Assembly: GCF_014207635.1 (NCBI RefSeq)
Contig: NZ_JACHIE010000001.1
Coordinates: forward strand, 1-64,000
Direction: 5' to 3'
Length of the DNA stretch: 64,000 nucleotides
DNA from: Acetobacter lovaniensis
Lineage (GTDB): Bacteria > Pseudomonadota > Alphaproteobacteria > Acetobacterales > Acetobacteraceae
The notes under the pieces were generated by a model that saw only the letters and a program-made list of their open reading frames with translations, searched no databases and was not told the origin of the DNA. The first letter of the stretch is position 1, and the number at the start of each line of letters is the position of its first letter. Positions 29,129 to 38,031 of the stretch are shown here, one piece after another. The translations under genes and the position numbers were made by a program.

Positions 29129-30322
29129 CTAGTCCGCCGTCGCTGCGGCGCGTTCATGCCATGCCAGACGGGCAGACAGCAGAAGCCCACCAAACCCCGC
29201 CAGACTGCCAACCATGAAAATGGCACTGTCTCCAGCCCATTCGGCCAGAAGCCCGGTCAGAGGACCAGTGGCCCCATAGGCAAGGTCCTGAAAAGCCGCA
29301 AATCCACCCATGGCTGTTCCTCGCATCTGCGGAGATACCCGCCTGACAACCTCCACCCCCATGGAGGGAAAAATCATGGAACAGCCGCAGCCGGTCAAAA
29401 AAGCACCAGCCAGCGCCACAGTGGGACCAGATGCCTGCCACAGCAGAATCTGCCCACAGGTTTCCGCCATCATGGACACAAACGCGACACGCGCGCCCCC
29501 CAGCTTATCTGGCAGATGACTGCACAGCACCCTGACCAGCACAAACGCTGCGCCAAAAAAAGTCAGCCCCATAGCCGCATGTGGCCAATGCCTGTGCAAA
29601 AACATAAGCGGCATAAAGGCGCCAATGGCCGCAAACCCGATTCCTTGAAAAAAGACCACCAGACCAAGATCGGAAATTCTGTTGATAATCCGGCTGACGG
29701 GCTGTCGCTCTCCCCCATGAGGTGGCACGGCCACAACGGGTGCCGCCATGGCGAACCCAAGCAATGGCACAACCATGCAGGCAAGCGCGACCAGTGGATA
29801 TCCTCCCTGATCGTACAGGGCCAGACCCACAGGGCTACCGGCTGCCAGAGAGCCGTACATCCCCATTCCCACAATGGATAGCACCCGCCCCGAACGCTGG
29901 TGCCCCATCAGTCCGATCCCCCATGCCAGCAGGCCAACAACTGTCAGGCTTTCACCCAGCCCCAGCATCAGGCGCGCTATCATCAGCATGGCAAATGCCG
30001 CCCAGGGCGTTGCCAGCCATGCAACCATAAGGGCCAGAACGCCACTTGCGGCATAAAAGGCCAGACCCAACAGCATGCAGCGTTTGCCACCTTTATGGTC
30101 TGCAAGCCGGCCTGCGAAGCCGCGGGTCAGAATGGTGGATACAAACGCAACACCAACTGCCAGCCCGGCAAGGGCGTTACCCATATGCAACGACATGGCC
30201 ACATAAACCGAGGTCGTTGGCATGGACATCGCAACAGCAAGGTAGGAAAGAAAAAGAGCGACGGCGAGCCATACCAGCAAACGCGGCGCGCTATCCTGTT
30301 CTGTTGTGGGAGTGCTGGGCAT
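29129..30322 (-). CDS. Major facilitator superfamily transporter
   Basis: 397 residues from ATG 30322 (AAGGAG 11 nt upstream). Twelve hydrophobic helices with the loop 2-3 signature GRLADHKGGKR (near 70) and a second-half equivalent (SHLPDKLGGAR). Sequence style resembles the YhhS/YfcJ group of drug or sugar exporters. It may export or import the product of the adjacent secreted hydrolase, but the substrate cannot be read from the sequence. It is 22 bp upstream of the amidohydrolase gene, on the same strand. Confidence 0.85.
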   Translation of the reverse strand: MPSTPTTEQDSAPRLLVWLAVALFLSYLAVAMSMPTTSVYVAMSLHMGNALAGLAVGVAFVSTILTRGFAGRLADHKGGKRCMLLGLAFYAASGVLALMVAWLATPWAAFAMLMIARLMLGLGESLTVVGLLAWGIGLMGHQRSGRVLSIVGMGMYGSLAAGSPVGLALYDQGGYPLVALACMVVPLLGFAMAAPVVAVPPHGGERQPVSRIINRISDLGLVVFFQGIGFAAIGAFMPLMFLHRHWPHAAMGLTFFGAAFVLVRVLCSHLPDKLGGARVAFVSMMAETCGQILLWQASGPTVALAGAFLTGCGCSMIFPSMGVEVVRRVSPQMRGTAMGGFAAFQDLAYGATGPLTGLLAEWAGDSAIFMVGSLAGFGGLLLSARLAWHERAAATAD

Positions 30323-30459
30323 CAGGGTTCCAGCTCCTTCGCCGTATCGATTGTGCCTGTGCATGGCTTTTAAACCTGTTCAGGTCTTGGACAAGTCGGA
30401 CTTTTTGCCAAGACCTAGCGGTATGACAATGCTGTGAGGGGCGCTGTTGGCCCCGCCTG

Positions 30460-31677
30460 TCACGCAGATCCGGACTGACGAGGAGCAAACAGCCTGAATA
30501 ATGGACCTGTGAGTGTGGTGGAAATAACGGCCAGAACCATAAGGGATGCAAACCCGAAGTCTGACAGCATACCCTGACCATGTAAAATGGTTGCTGCCAC
30601 AATTTCCATCAGCCCCTTGCACTGGAGCAGGGCACCAACACCAAGCGCCTGCCTTGGTTTAAGGCTGGCTGCGGGTGGGTAAATATAAACGGCTGCAATT
30701 TTGGTCACCATGGAAATGACAACCAGCGACAAAGATACCACAACAGAAGGCCATGTTAAGGCATCCCCGTTAATATGCAGCCCGCTATGGCCGAAAAACA
30801 TCGGGGCAAACCAGATCAGGGCAAAAGTTCCCACAGCTTCCACCGGCAGGCGGCGCACCCAGCTCGGTGGCATGATCGCACCGGCAAAATAGGCACCAAT
30901 CAACTCATGCAGGCCAAGCTGCATGCTCGCCCAGGACCCGGCCGCCAGATAAACCGGCACAGCCAGCCAGATAACCGCCAATGATGGATGACGGAAATGG
31001 TGAGAAGCCCAGTACCCTCCAGCAGCCAGCCCCACCAGCAAAAGAACAGCCAGCGCTTCCAGCCCCGTCCAGCCGTGCAGGGCGGCAGAACCACGGGCGG
31101 CAAATTGCAGGGCCGCCAGTCCGATCCATAATGCCGCGTCATCCACAACGGCCAGCTTGAGCGCTAACTGCCCCAAAGGTTTTTGTGCGGTCTCAAGCTC
31201 CCGCACAACACCGATCAGAACCGGCAGGGCGCTAACTGCCATGCACAGGCCAATAGATGCCGCAGCCACCCAAGGCGTTGCGTCTGGTGCCTGCCAGCCA
31301 TGAAGATGCAGAAAAACCGTGTAAGCCAGAAACGTGCCGACACAAAAGGGAATACCCAGTGCTACGGCAGCCCCACCAAACAGCCGACCGATTGTGGGCT
31401 GTGCAAAGTCCTGCCCCGAAGGCTCCCCACCGGGATGCTGCCACATTTCCAGCCCGGCGGTAAAAGCCAGCACCAGCACGGCAACCCAGCCAATTGTGTT
31501 CCCGTAAACGGAGGGAATACCCATTTGCTGCACGGGCACATGCCATACGGCAAGGGCAATACCCACAAGAATGGGCAACACGGCTATTGGCAGCGCTTTT
31601 TGCATGAGCCGCCACAGAGCCCAAGGGAAAAACACAAAGATTGCGGCGTCGGTCAAAAGCGCTGTCAAATTTGCCAT
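30460..31677 (-). CDS. Cation:proton antiporter (CPA2-like)
   Basis: 405 residues from ATG 31677. About eleven to twelve membrane helices. The helix containing KLAVVDDAALWIGLAAL has the paired Asp (DD) that translocates ions in Na+/H+ and K+/H+ exchangers, and GLEMW and GALLQCKGLMEIVAA are further family-like segments. There is no C-terminal TrkA-N domain, so it is shorter than KefB/KefC. It is probably involved in cation or pH homeostasis, useful in an acid-producing organism. It may form the first gene of the minus-strand series ending at 26539, although a gap of 137 bp separates it from the MFS gene. Confidence 0.8.
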   Translation of the reverse strand: MANLTALLTDAAIFVFFPWALWRLMQKALPIAVLPILVGIALAVWHVPVQQMGIPSVYGNTIGWVAVLVLAFTAGLEMWQHPGGEPSGQDFAQPTIGRLFGGAAVALGIPFCVGTFLAYTVFLHLHGWQAPDATPWVAAASIGLCMAVSALPVLIGVVRELETAQKPLGQLALKLAVVDDAALWIGLAALQFAARGSAALHGWTGLEALAVLLLVGLAAGGYWASHHFRHPSLAVIWLAVPVYLAAGSWASMQLGLHELIGAYFAGAIMPPSWVRRLPVEAVGTFALIWFAPMFFGHSGLHINGDALTWPSVVVSLSLVVISMVTKIAAVYIYPPAASLKPRQALGVGALLQCKGLMEIVAATILHGQGMLSDFGFASLMVLAVISTTLTGPLFRLFAPRQSGSA

Positions 31678-31804
31678 ATTGCATTCTTTTTTATTGAATT
31701 TTGTCCCTTGTAACGGATTACTCACCCGATATGCAAGTTTTGCATGCCTTGGTTCTTTTTATTCATAGCACTCATGGTTTTGGCTGCGCATATTCATCAA
31801 ACAT

Positions 31805-31827
31805 AAGATGTATGCCATTGACACCTT
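31805..31827. promoter_or_regulatory. NsrR-like operator 1 upstream of hmp
   Basis: 23-bp dyad of the 11-1-11 form: left arm AAGATGTATGC, right arm ATTGACACCTT. Outer bases extend to ACATAAG...CTTATGT. Its length and AAG-R-TGT arms fit the nitric-oxide-sensing repressor NsrR. Confidence 0.55.
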
Positions 31828-31845
31828 ATGTAATCAGCTCTAGTA

Positions 31846-31868
31846 AAGGTATCTGTATTTTACATCTT
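31846..31868. promoter_or_regulatory. NsrR-like operator 2 upstream of hmp
   Basis: A second 23-bp dyad of the 11-1-11 form: left arm AAGGTATCTGT, right arm TTTTACATCTT. It ends only 13 bp before the chosen start. Its centre lies 41 bp from that of operator 1, about four helical turns. Confidence 0.5.
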
Positions 31869-31881
31869 TTGGATGCGTTCC

Positions 31882-33096
31882 ATGAGCACAATGCTTGATG
31901 ACAAAACCCGGTCAATTGTTTCCGCCTGCGTTCCCGCCCTTGAAGCCCATGGGTTAGATATCACGCACGAAATGTACCGGAGGCTTTTGTCCAATCCGGA
32001 AATTCGTGATCTGTTCAACATGTCACACCAGAAGGACGGAGAGCAGCCCAAGGCCCTCGCTCTTGCCGTGCTGGCCTACGCCCGCAATATCAACAATCTG
32101 GGCGCACTTGGCGCCATGGTTGAACGTATTGCCGAAAAACATGTTGGTCTTAACATTCTGCCAGAGCACTACCCCTTTGTGGGTGAAGCCCTACTTGGCG
32201 CCATTGCTCACGTACTGGGCGATGCCGCAACGCCTGAAATTATGGATGCATGGGGCAAGGCATACTGGTTTCTGGCCGATGTTCTGATCGGCCGGGAAAA
32301 GCAGATCTATCAGGAACACGCAGACACCCCCGGAGGCTGGACCGGATGGCGCAGCTTTACGGTGCGCAGGATTGTGGTGGAAAGCAGCACAATCCGCTCG
32401 TTTGAGCTAGTGCCAAGTGACAATAAGCCCGTTATGCAGCACAAACCCGGCCAGTATCTGAGCTTTAAGCTCGATATTCCCGGTCATGGGTCCCAGCGCC
32501 GCAACTACAGCATTTCATCCGCACCCGCATCCGACCATTACCGCCTGAGCATCCGCAAGGCTGATGGTGGCGTGGTTTCCTCCTGGTTTCATGACACGGT
32601 CAGGGAAGGGGACGTATTGCAGGTTTCTGCCCCTGCGGGTGATTTTGTCTTGACGCCTGAGCCGAACACAAAGAACGTGCTCATCAGCGCTGGCGTTGGT
32701 CTGACACCCTTTATTTCCGCTTTGGGCGCAGTTGAAAAACTTCCCCATGGTCCGATTCACTTTGTGCATGGGGCACATGCCCCCGACACGCAGGCTTTTG
32801 CCCCCTATGTGCAAAAACTGGTGGCTGAAGGTGTTATCAAGGCTGATATTTTTTACAGCGCTGGCGCACCGGCAGACGCGTCCCCTCTGCCCGGACTGGC
32901 ATTGCACTCCGGCCGCATGACAGCCGCATGGCTGGCAACGCAGGTTCAGCCGGATACGCATTACTGGGTCTGCGGGCCTGAGCAGTTCATGCTGGATACC
33001 ATTCTGGCCCTTAAAGCACAGGGGGTTGCTCCCGCTCAGATTCATTACGAGTTCTTTGGCTCTGCATCAGACGCCCAGTTGCTCGCCGCAGCCTAA
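31882..33096 (+). CDS. hmp: Flavohemoglobin (nitric oxide dioxygenase)
   Basis: 404 residues from ATG 31882; ATG 31891 (MLDDKT) is equally plausible, and 31873 is unlikely because it would leave almost no leader after operator 2. Globin domain about 1-140, with the proximal heme His in EKHVGLNILPEHYP. FAD domain about 150-255, with RNYSIS. NAD domain about 265-400, with GVGLTPF and CGPEQFM. It converts NO and oxygen to nitrate using NADH. Two NsrR-like palindromes in the promoter indicate repression lifted by NO. Confidence 0.95.
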   Translation: MSTMLDDKTRSIVSACVPALEAHGLDITHEMYRRLLSNPEIRDLFNMSHQKDGEQPKALALAVLAYARNINNLGALGAMVERIAEKHVGLNILPEHYPFVGEALLGAIAHVLGDAATPEIMDAWGKAYWFLADVLIGREKQIYQEHADTPGGWTGWRSFTVRRIVVESSTIRSFELVPSDNKPVMQHKPGQYLSFKLDIPGHGSQRRNYSISSAPASDHYRLSIRKADGGVVSSWFHDTVREGDVLQVSAPAGDFVLTPEPNTKNVLISAGVGLTPFISALGAVEKLPHGPIHFVHGAHAPDTQAFAPYVQKLVAEGVIKADIFYSAGAPADASPLPGLALHSGRMTAAWLATQVQPDTHYWVCGPEQFMLDTILALKAQGVAPAQIHYEFFGSASDAQLLAAA

Positions 33097-33135
33097 ATCC
33101 GGGCTGTGCGAAATATGCGCTCCTGAAATGATGAT

Positions 33136-33177
33136 AACAGGGCTGTCCGCACATTTGTTTGTGTGGGCAGCCCTGTT
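33136..33177. terminator. Strong hairpin after hmp
   Basis: AACAGGGCTG 33136-33145 pairs with CAGCCCTGTT 33168-33177, with further inner pairing (CACA with TGTG). No T run follows, so termination is likely but unproven. The rest of the gap to 33463 shows no gene. Confidence 0.45.
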
Positions 33178-33463
33178 GTCATATGACCCTGCCATGGACA
33201 CCCGATAAAACAGCCCTGATTTCCGCCATTAAAGGCCAAACCGTGCGCGGCATAAGCGATCGTGAAAAACTTTCAACATCACTGCGCGTTGAATTATAAA
33301 TAAACGTAATAACTGGGGCAGTCATTACCGTAGCGTGGAGCGTTGGTACGCTATTTGCAACACAGGTAAAAAGTAATTAGATAGCGTTTGTCGCTCTGTT
33401 TCGTATGGGCGAAGGTCAAAATTAAGTGCCTGAAACCAGATACATCCTGCAAGGATATGAAAC

Positions 33464-33697
33464 ATGATTAAGAGCACAAAAGAATTTATTTTGTGGTTTT
33501 CAGCTTTCCTCATTGTTGGTGGGATCATGTGGGGTGGCTCTAAGGTCCTGAACAATTACCGTTCGAAGCAGTGGGACCAGTTTGTTCTGGAACACCATTG
33601 CGTCATTACTGGAACACAGCCTTCTACTGGATTTTTTACATCTGCCCAGACCATTTATCAGTGCGATAACACCGGAATTTATTATCGCAACAAATAA
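33464..33697 (+). CDS. Small membrane-anchored protein of unknown function
   Basis: 77 residues. AAGGA lies 8-12 nt before the ATG. Residues about 8-25 (FILWFSAFLIVGGIMWGG) form one membrane helix. The remaining 45 residues are outside it, with two Cys (HHCVITG and YQCDNTG) that could pair as a disulfide if exported. The spacing of these Cys and the TGTQPSTGFF segment look like a small secreted domain. I do not recognise the family. It is isolated between hmp and the converging LysR gene. Confidence 0.5.
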   Translation: MIKSTKEFILWFSAFLIVGGIMWGGSKVLNNYRSKQWDQFVLEHHCVITGTQPSTGFFTSAQTIYQCDNTGIYYRNK

Positions 33698-33752
33698 TTT
33701 ATTATTTCCCCACAAAAAAAATAAAACTGCCAGCCCGTGAAGCCAAAAACGC

Positions 33753-34652
33753 TCACGGGTTCTGTGCCAGAAAGGTAGATGTCGCCATTTGCCGTTGCTG
33801 GCGGCATTCCTCGACCATAAAGTCCAGTAAGACCCGCACCGCTGGCATAATGCCTTTACGGGATGGAATAACAGCGTGAACGAGACCGGCACGTGGCGTC
33901 CATTGCGGCAGAGCCTGCACGAGCCGTCCGGCCTGAATATCTTTCCACACCATAATCGTTGGTAACTGCACAATACCAACACCTGCCAGAGCCGCCTCCC
34001 GCAGCACGGCCAGATCATCCGTTATCAACCGTGGTGTGTGAAAAACCGTAGCAGACTGCCCCTGCTCATTTTCCAAACACCAGAAGTGTTCCGCCGGGTT
34101 GGTATGAAAATCCATGCTGGGAAAAGAGGCCAGATCAGCAGGAGTATCCAGATGCGCCGTCAATACATCCGCCGTACAGACCAGACACTGCGTACTGGTA
34201 TCCAGAACCCGCATAACAAGATCAGAAGGGGCAATGGGGGGAAAACGCACGCGCATCGCAAGGTCGTACCCTTCCTGCAGAACATCAACCCGCCGGTTTG
34301 TGCTCTCCAGTTGCAAGGTAACGGAAGGATAACGCACCAGAAACCGGGACAAAATAGCCCCGAACTGAAAATTGAGTAAAGCCACAGGGCAACTCATCCG
34401 TATTGAACCACAGGGTTCCGCCTGTAACTGGGCAATGGACTGCTCCGCCAGTTCCGCTTCGGCCAGCATGGCTTTGCAGTGCTCGTAAAACCGGAGCCCT
34501 GTTTGGGTGAGGGAAAAATGACGGGAAGAGCGTTGCAGCAATCTGGTATTCAAAAACGTTTCCAGCGCAGCAATCCGGCGGCTTAAGAGCGATTTTTGCA
34601 CACCAATCGCCCGAGCGGCAGAAGAGAACCCCCTGTAATCCACAACCTGCAC
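33753..34652 (-). CDS. LysR-type regulator with a stop codon after its expected start
   Basis: Annotated from GTG 34652 (299 residues), but the natural start is probably ATG 34683: the frame reads ATG TGA GAC CTT AAC GAC TAC TAT, which would be M-stop-DLNDYYYFVQVV. DLNDYYYFVQVVDYRGF is the usual beginning of this LysR group, often with MR before it, so codon 2 looks like CGA changed to TGA. Starting at GTG removes the first 10 or so residues of the winged helix-turn-helix and lacks a ribosome binding site. The substrate-binding domain (about 85-290) is intact. It is divergent from the pirin gene, its likely target. A hairpin spans its stop codon. Confidence 0.75.
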   Translation of the reverse strand: MQVVDYRGFSSAARAIGVQKSLLSRRIAALETFLNTRLLQRSSRHFSLTQTGLRFYEHCKAMLAEAELAEQSIAQLQAEPCGSIRMSCPVALLNFQFGAILSRFLVRYPSVTLQLESTNRRVDVLQEGYDLAMRVRFPPIAPSDLVMRVLDTSTQCLVCTADVLTAHLDTPADLASFPSMDFHTNPAEHFWCLENEQGQSATVFHTPRLITDDLAVLREAALAGVGIVQLPTIMVWKDIQAGRLVQALPQWTPRAGLVHAVIPSRKGIMPAVRVLLDFMVEECRQQRQMATSTFLAQNP

Positions 34653-34807
34653 AAAATAATAGTAGTCGTTAAGGTCTCACATCGTCCTACTTATGCAACG
34701 CAATGTTTCATCCGTAACTCTTTGTAGGACACTACACGACTTCTATGTTGAAGATAAGCAACATGGAGCATGGGAGTGGTTCCTGTTCCAATATCTGGAG
34801 AAAAACC

Positions 34808-35677
34808 ATGCATAAAAAGGTTCTGGGACGTTACGGCAATGACCGTAGGCATTGGGTGGGAAATGGCTTTCCCGTCCGTTCCCTTTTTTCCTACGCCACG
34901 CTGGGTCAACACCTCAGCCCGTTCCTGCTGCTTGATTATGCTGGTCCGCACCAGTTCCAGCCAACCGAAGAGCGCCGCGGGGTAGGGGAGCACCCGCATC
35001 GGGGCTTCGAGACTGTGACAATCGTTTATGATGGGGAGGTCGAACACCGCGATTCCTCTGGCGGAGGCGGCACCATCGGCCCCGGAGATGTACAATGGAT
35101 GACCGCAGGCAGCGGCATTGTGCATCAGGAATTCCACTCCCCGGCCTATGCCGCCTCTGGGGGTGCATTCAGAATGGTCCAGCTCTGGGTTAACCTCCCC
35201 GCCAGAGACAAGCAGGCCCCCCCAGCGTACCAGACGCTACTGGCCAGGGATATTCCCACAGTGGGCCTGCCTTATGGAGCGGGATCCCTGCGCGTTATTG
35301 CGGGCGAATATGGACAGACCCAAGGGCCAGCCCGGGTGTTTTCTCCGCTGAATGTATGGGATGTGCACCTGGCACAGGGCGCATCGGTCACCCTATCCCT
35401 TCCGGAAGGGCATAACGCGGCTGTTGTCTGCCTTGAAGGGCAGTTAAGTATTCATGACGTACAGGAACTTGGCAGTGCGCAACTCGTTCTATTGGAACAC
35501 AAGGGGACAGAGGTGAGTCTTCATGCTCATGTGCAAAGCAGCCTGCTTGTGCTGACCGGAGCCCCCCTTAACGAACCCATCGAAGGGTATGGTCCTTTTG
35601 TCATGAATACCCGTGCAGAAATCCGGCAGGCCATTGAAGACTTCAATAATGGCCATTTTGGCGGAATCCCCAGCTAG
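34808..35677 (+). CDS. Pirin family protein (quercetin dioxygenase-like)
   Basis: 289 residues from ATG 34808 (TGGAG 8 nt upstream). Bicupin pirin. The N-terminal cupin keeps the metal ligands: two His in GEHPHRGFET (near 60), a third His in the VEHRD segment, and Glu in HQEFH. Pirins bind iron and can have quercetinase or redox-regulatory activity. The C-terminal Pirin_C domain is present (about 165-285). The gene is divergent from the LysR regulator and followed 57 bp later by an FMN reductase, a combination common in Proteobacteria as a quinone/electrophile response module. Confidence 0.85.
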   Translation: MHKKVLGRYGNDRRHWVGNGFPVRSLFSYATLGQHLSPFLLLDYAGPHQFQPTEERRGVGEHPHRGFETVTIVYDGEVEHRDSSGGGGTIGPGDVQWMTAGSGIVHQEFHSPAYAASGGAFRMVQLWVNLPARDKQAPPAYQTLLARDIPTVGLPYGAGSLRVIAGEYGQTQGPARVFSPLNVWDVHLAQGASVTLSLPEGHNAAVVCLEGQLSIHDVQELGSAQLVLLEHKGTEVSLHAHVQSSLLVLTGAPLNEPIEGYGPFVMNTRAEIRQAIEDFNNGHFGGIPS

Positions 35678-35734
35678 GCCGCCTTTCCCTCGGCCAAAAG
35701 CCATTCCGATGCTTTGCAAAAAAGGACAAATAGC

Positions 35735-36304
35735 ATGACGCCCTCCGCAAACCTGCATTTTGTAACGCTTCTGGGGAGCCTGCGTAGTGCTTCCCTTAAC
35801 GCGGCAATAGCCCGTACTCTGCCCCAACTTGCACCAGAAGGCGTATCCATTTCCGCGCTGGGTAGCATTGCCGATTTCCCTCACTACAGTCAGGACGTGC
35901 AAGACAAGGAGTTTCCGTCCGCAGTGCTGACCATGGCAGAACAGATTCAGGCTGCAAATGGCGTGATCATTGTTACGCCTGAATATAATTATTCCGTCCC
36001 CGGTGTGCTCAAAAACGCCATAGACTGGCTCTCACGCGTAACGCCGCAGCCTTTTGCCAAAAAACCCGTTGCGATCCAAACCGCATCTCCCGGGCAGATC
36101 GGGGGGGCACGGGCACAGTATCATTTACGCCAGAGTCTTGTCTTTCTGGACGCCTTTGTTCTGAACAAACCCGAAATCATGATCGGGCTTGCCACAAGCA
36201 AACTTGACCCACAAACACTGAGCCTGACAGACGACCCAACTCGTGCGTTCCTGACCCGACAGATCGGAGCGCTAGCGGAGTTGGCCCGAACTTTGCAGCC
36301 ATAA
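35735..36304 (+). CDS. NAD(P)H-dependent FMN reductase
   Basis: 189 residues from ATG 35735 (AAGGA 9-13 nt upstream). Flavodoxin-like fold: GSLRSASLN (near 13) binds the FMN phosphate, and TPEYNYSVPGVLKNAIDWLSR (shown in part, near 75-95) is the family signature. It matches ChrR/SsuE-like quinone or azo reductases. Probably coregulated with pirin by the LysR protein. Confidence 0.85.
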   Translation: MTPSANLHFVTLLGSLRSASLNAAIARTLPQLAPEGVSISALGSIADFPHYSQDVQDKEFPSAVLTMAEQIQAANGVIIVTPEYNYSVPGVLKNAIDWLSRVTPQPFAKKPVAIQTASPGQIGGARAQYHLRQSLVFLDAFVLNKPEIMIGLATSKLDPQTLSLTDDPTRAFLTRQIGALAELARTLQP

Positions 36305-36525
36305 TTCTTTACAGAGCGACAGGGCCGGGCATGCTCCCTTCCATCTGGAGATGACAGTCTTCTGGGAGAAAGGAGTTAACTACTCCACAGCCCACATGGG
36401 GCACAGGGCCGCATCCCGGCGTTAATCCCCTCTTCCTAGTGGCGGGTGGAGTGCCATGAGGTATGTAGGTTTCCTTGGCACAGCCATGGCGGCTACGCAT
36501 AAAACTGTAGCCAACCCCATCGCAA
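36305..36525. other. Structured intergenic region of unknown role
   Basis: There is no credible gene. Several stems are visible: GGAGT-TAACT-ACTCC around 36373-36387, GGCTAC...GTAGCC around 36491-36512, and GC-rich complementary blocks between. The density of stems suggests an RNA element or the remnant of an insertion sequence end. I could not match it to a known riboswitch consensus. Confidence 0.3.
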
Positions 36526-36527
36526 CA

Positions 36528-36547
36528 TACTATACTCCCCTATAGTA
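36528..36547. promoter_or_regulatory. FrmR operator
   Basis: TACTATA-CTCCCC-TATAGTA is a perfect 7-bp inverted repeat with a C-rich centre, the known form of FrmR/RcnR-type operators. It ends 18 bp before the frmR start, so FrmR should repress its own operon and release on formaldehyde. Confidence 0.75.
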
Positions 36548-36565
36548 ACAGGATCATCATGCAGA

Positions 36566-37967
<1,402 letters not shown>

Positions 37968-38031
37968 GTCTGGCCCACTTTTGTTTCTCCTACTGTTTTT
38001 TTGTGAAACAATGGGAGAAACATCATGTGCA

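Noticed and set aside
29123..29881. A 252-codon plus-strand frame over the MFS gene.
   Set aside because: Antisense to a complete transporter; Lys/Arg/His-rich product without domains.
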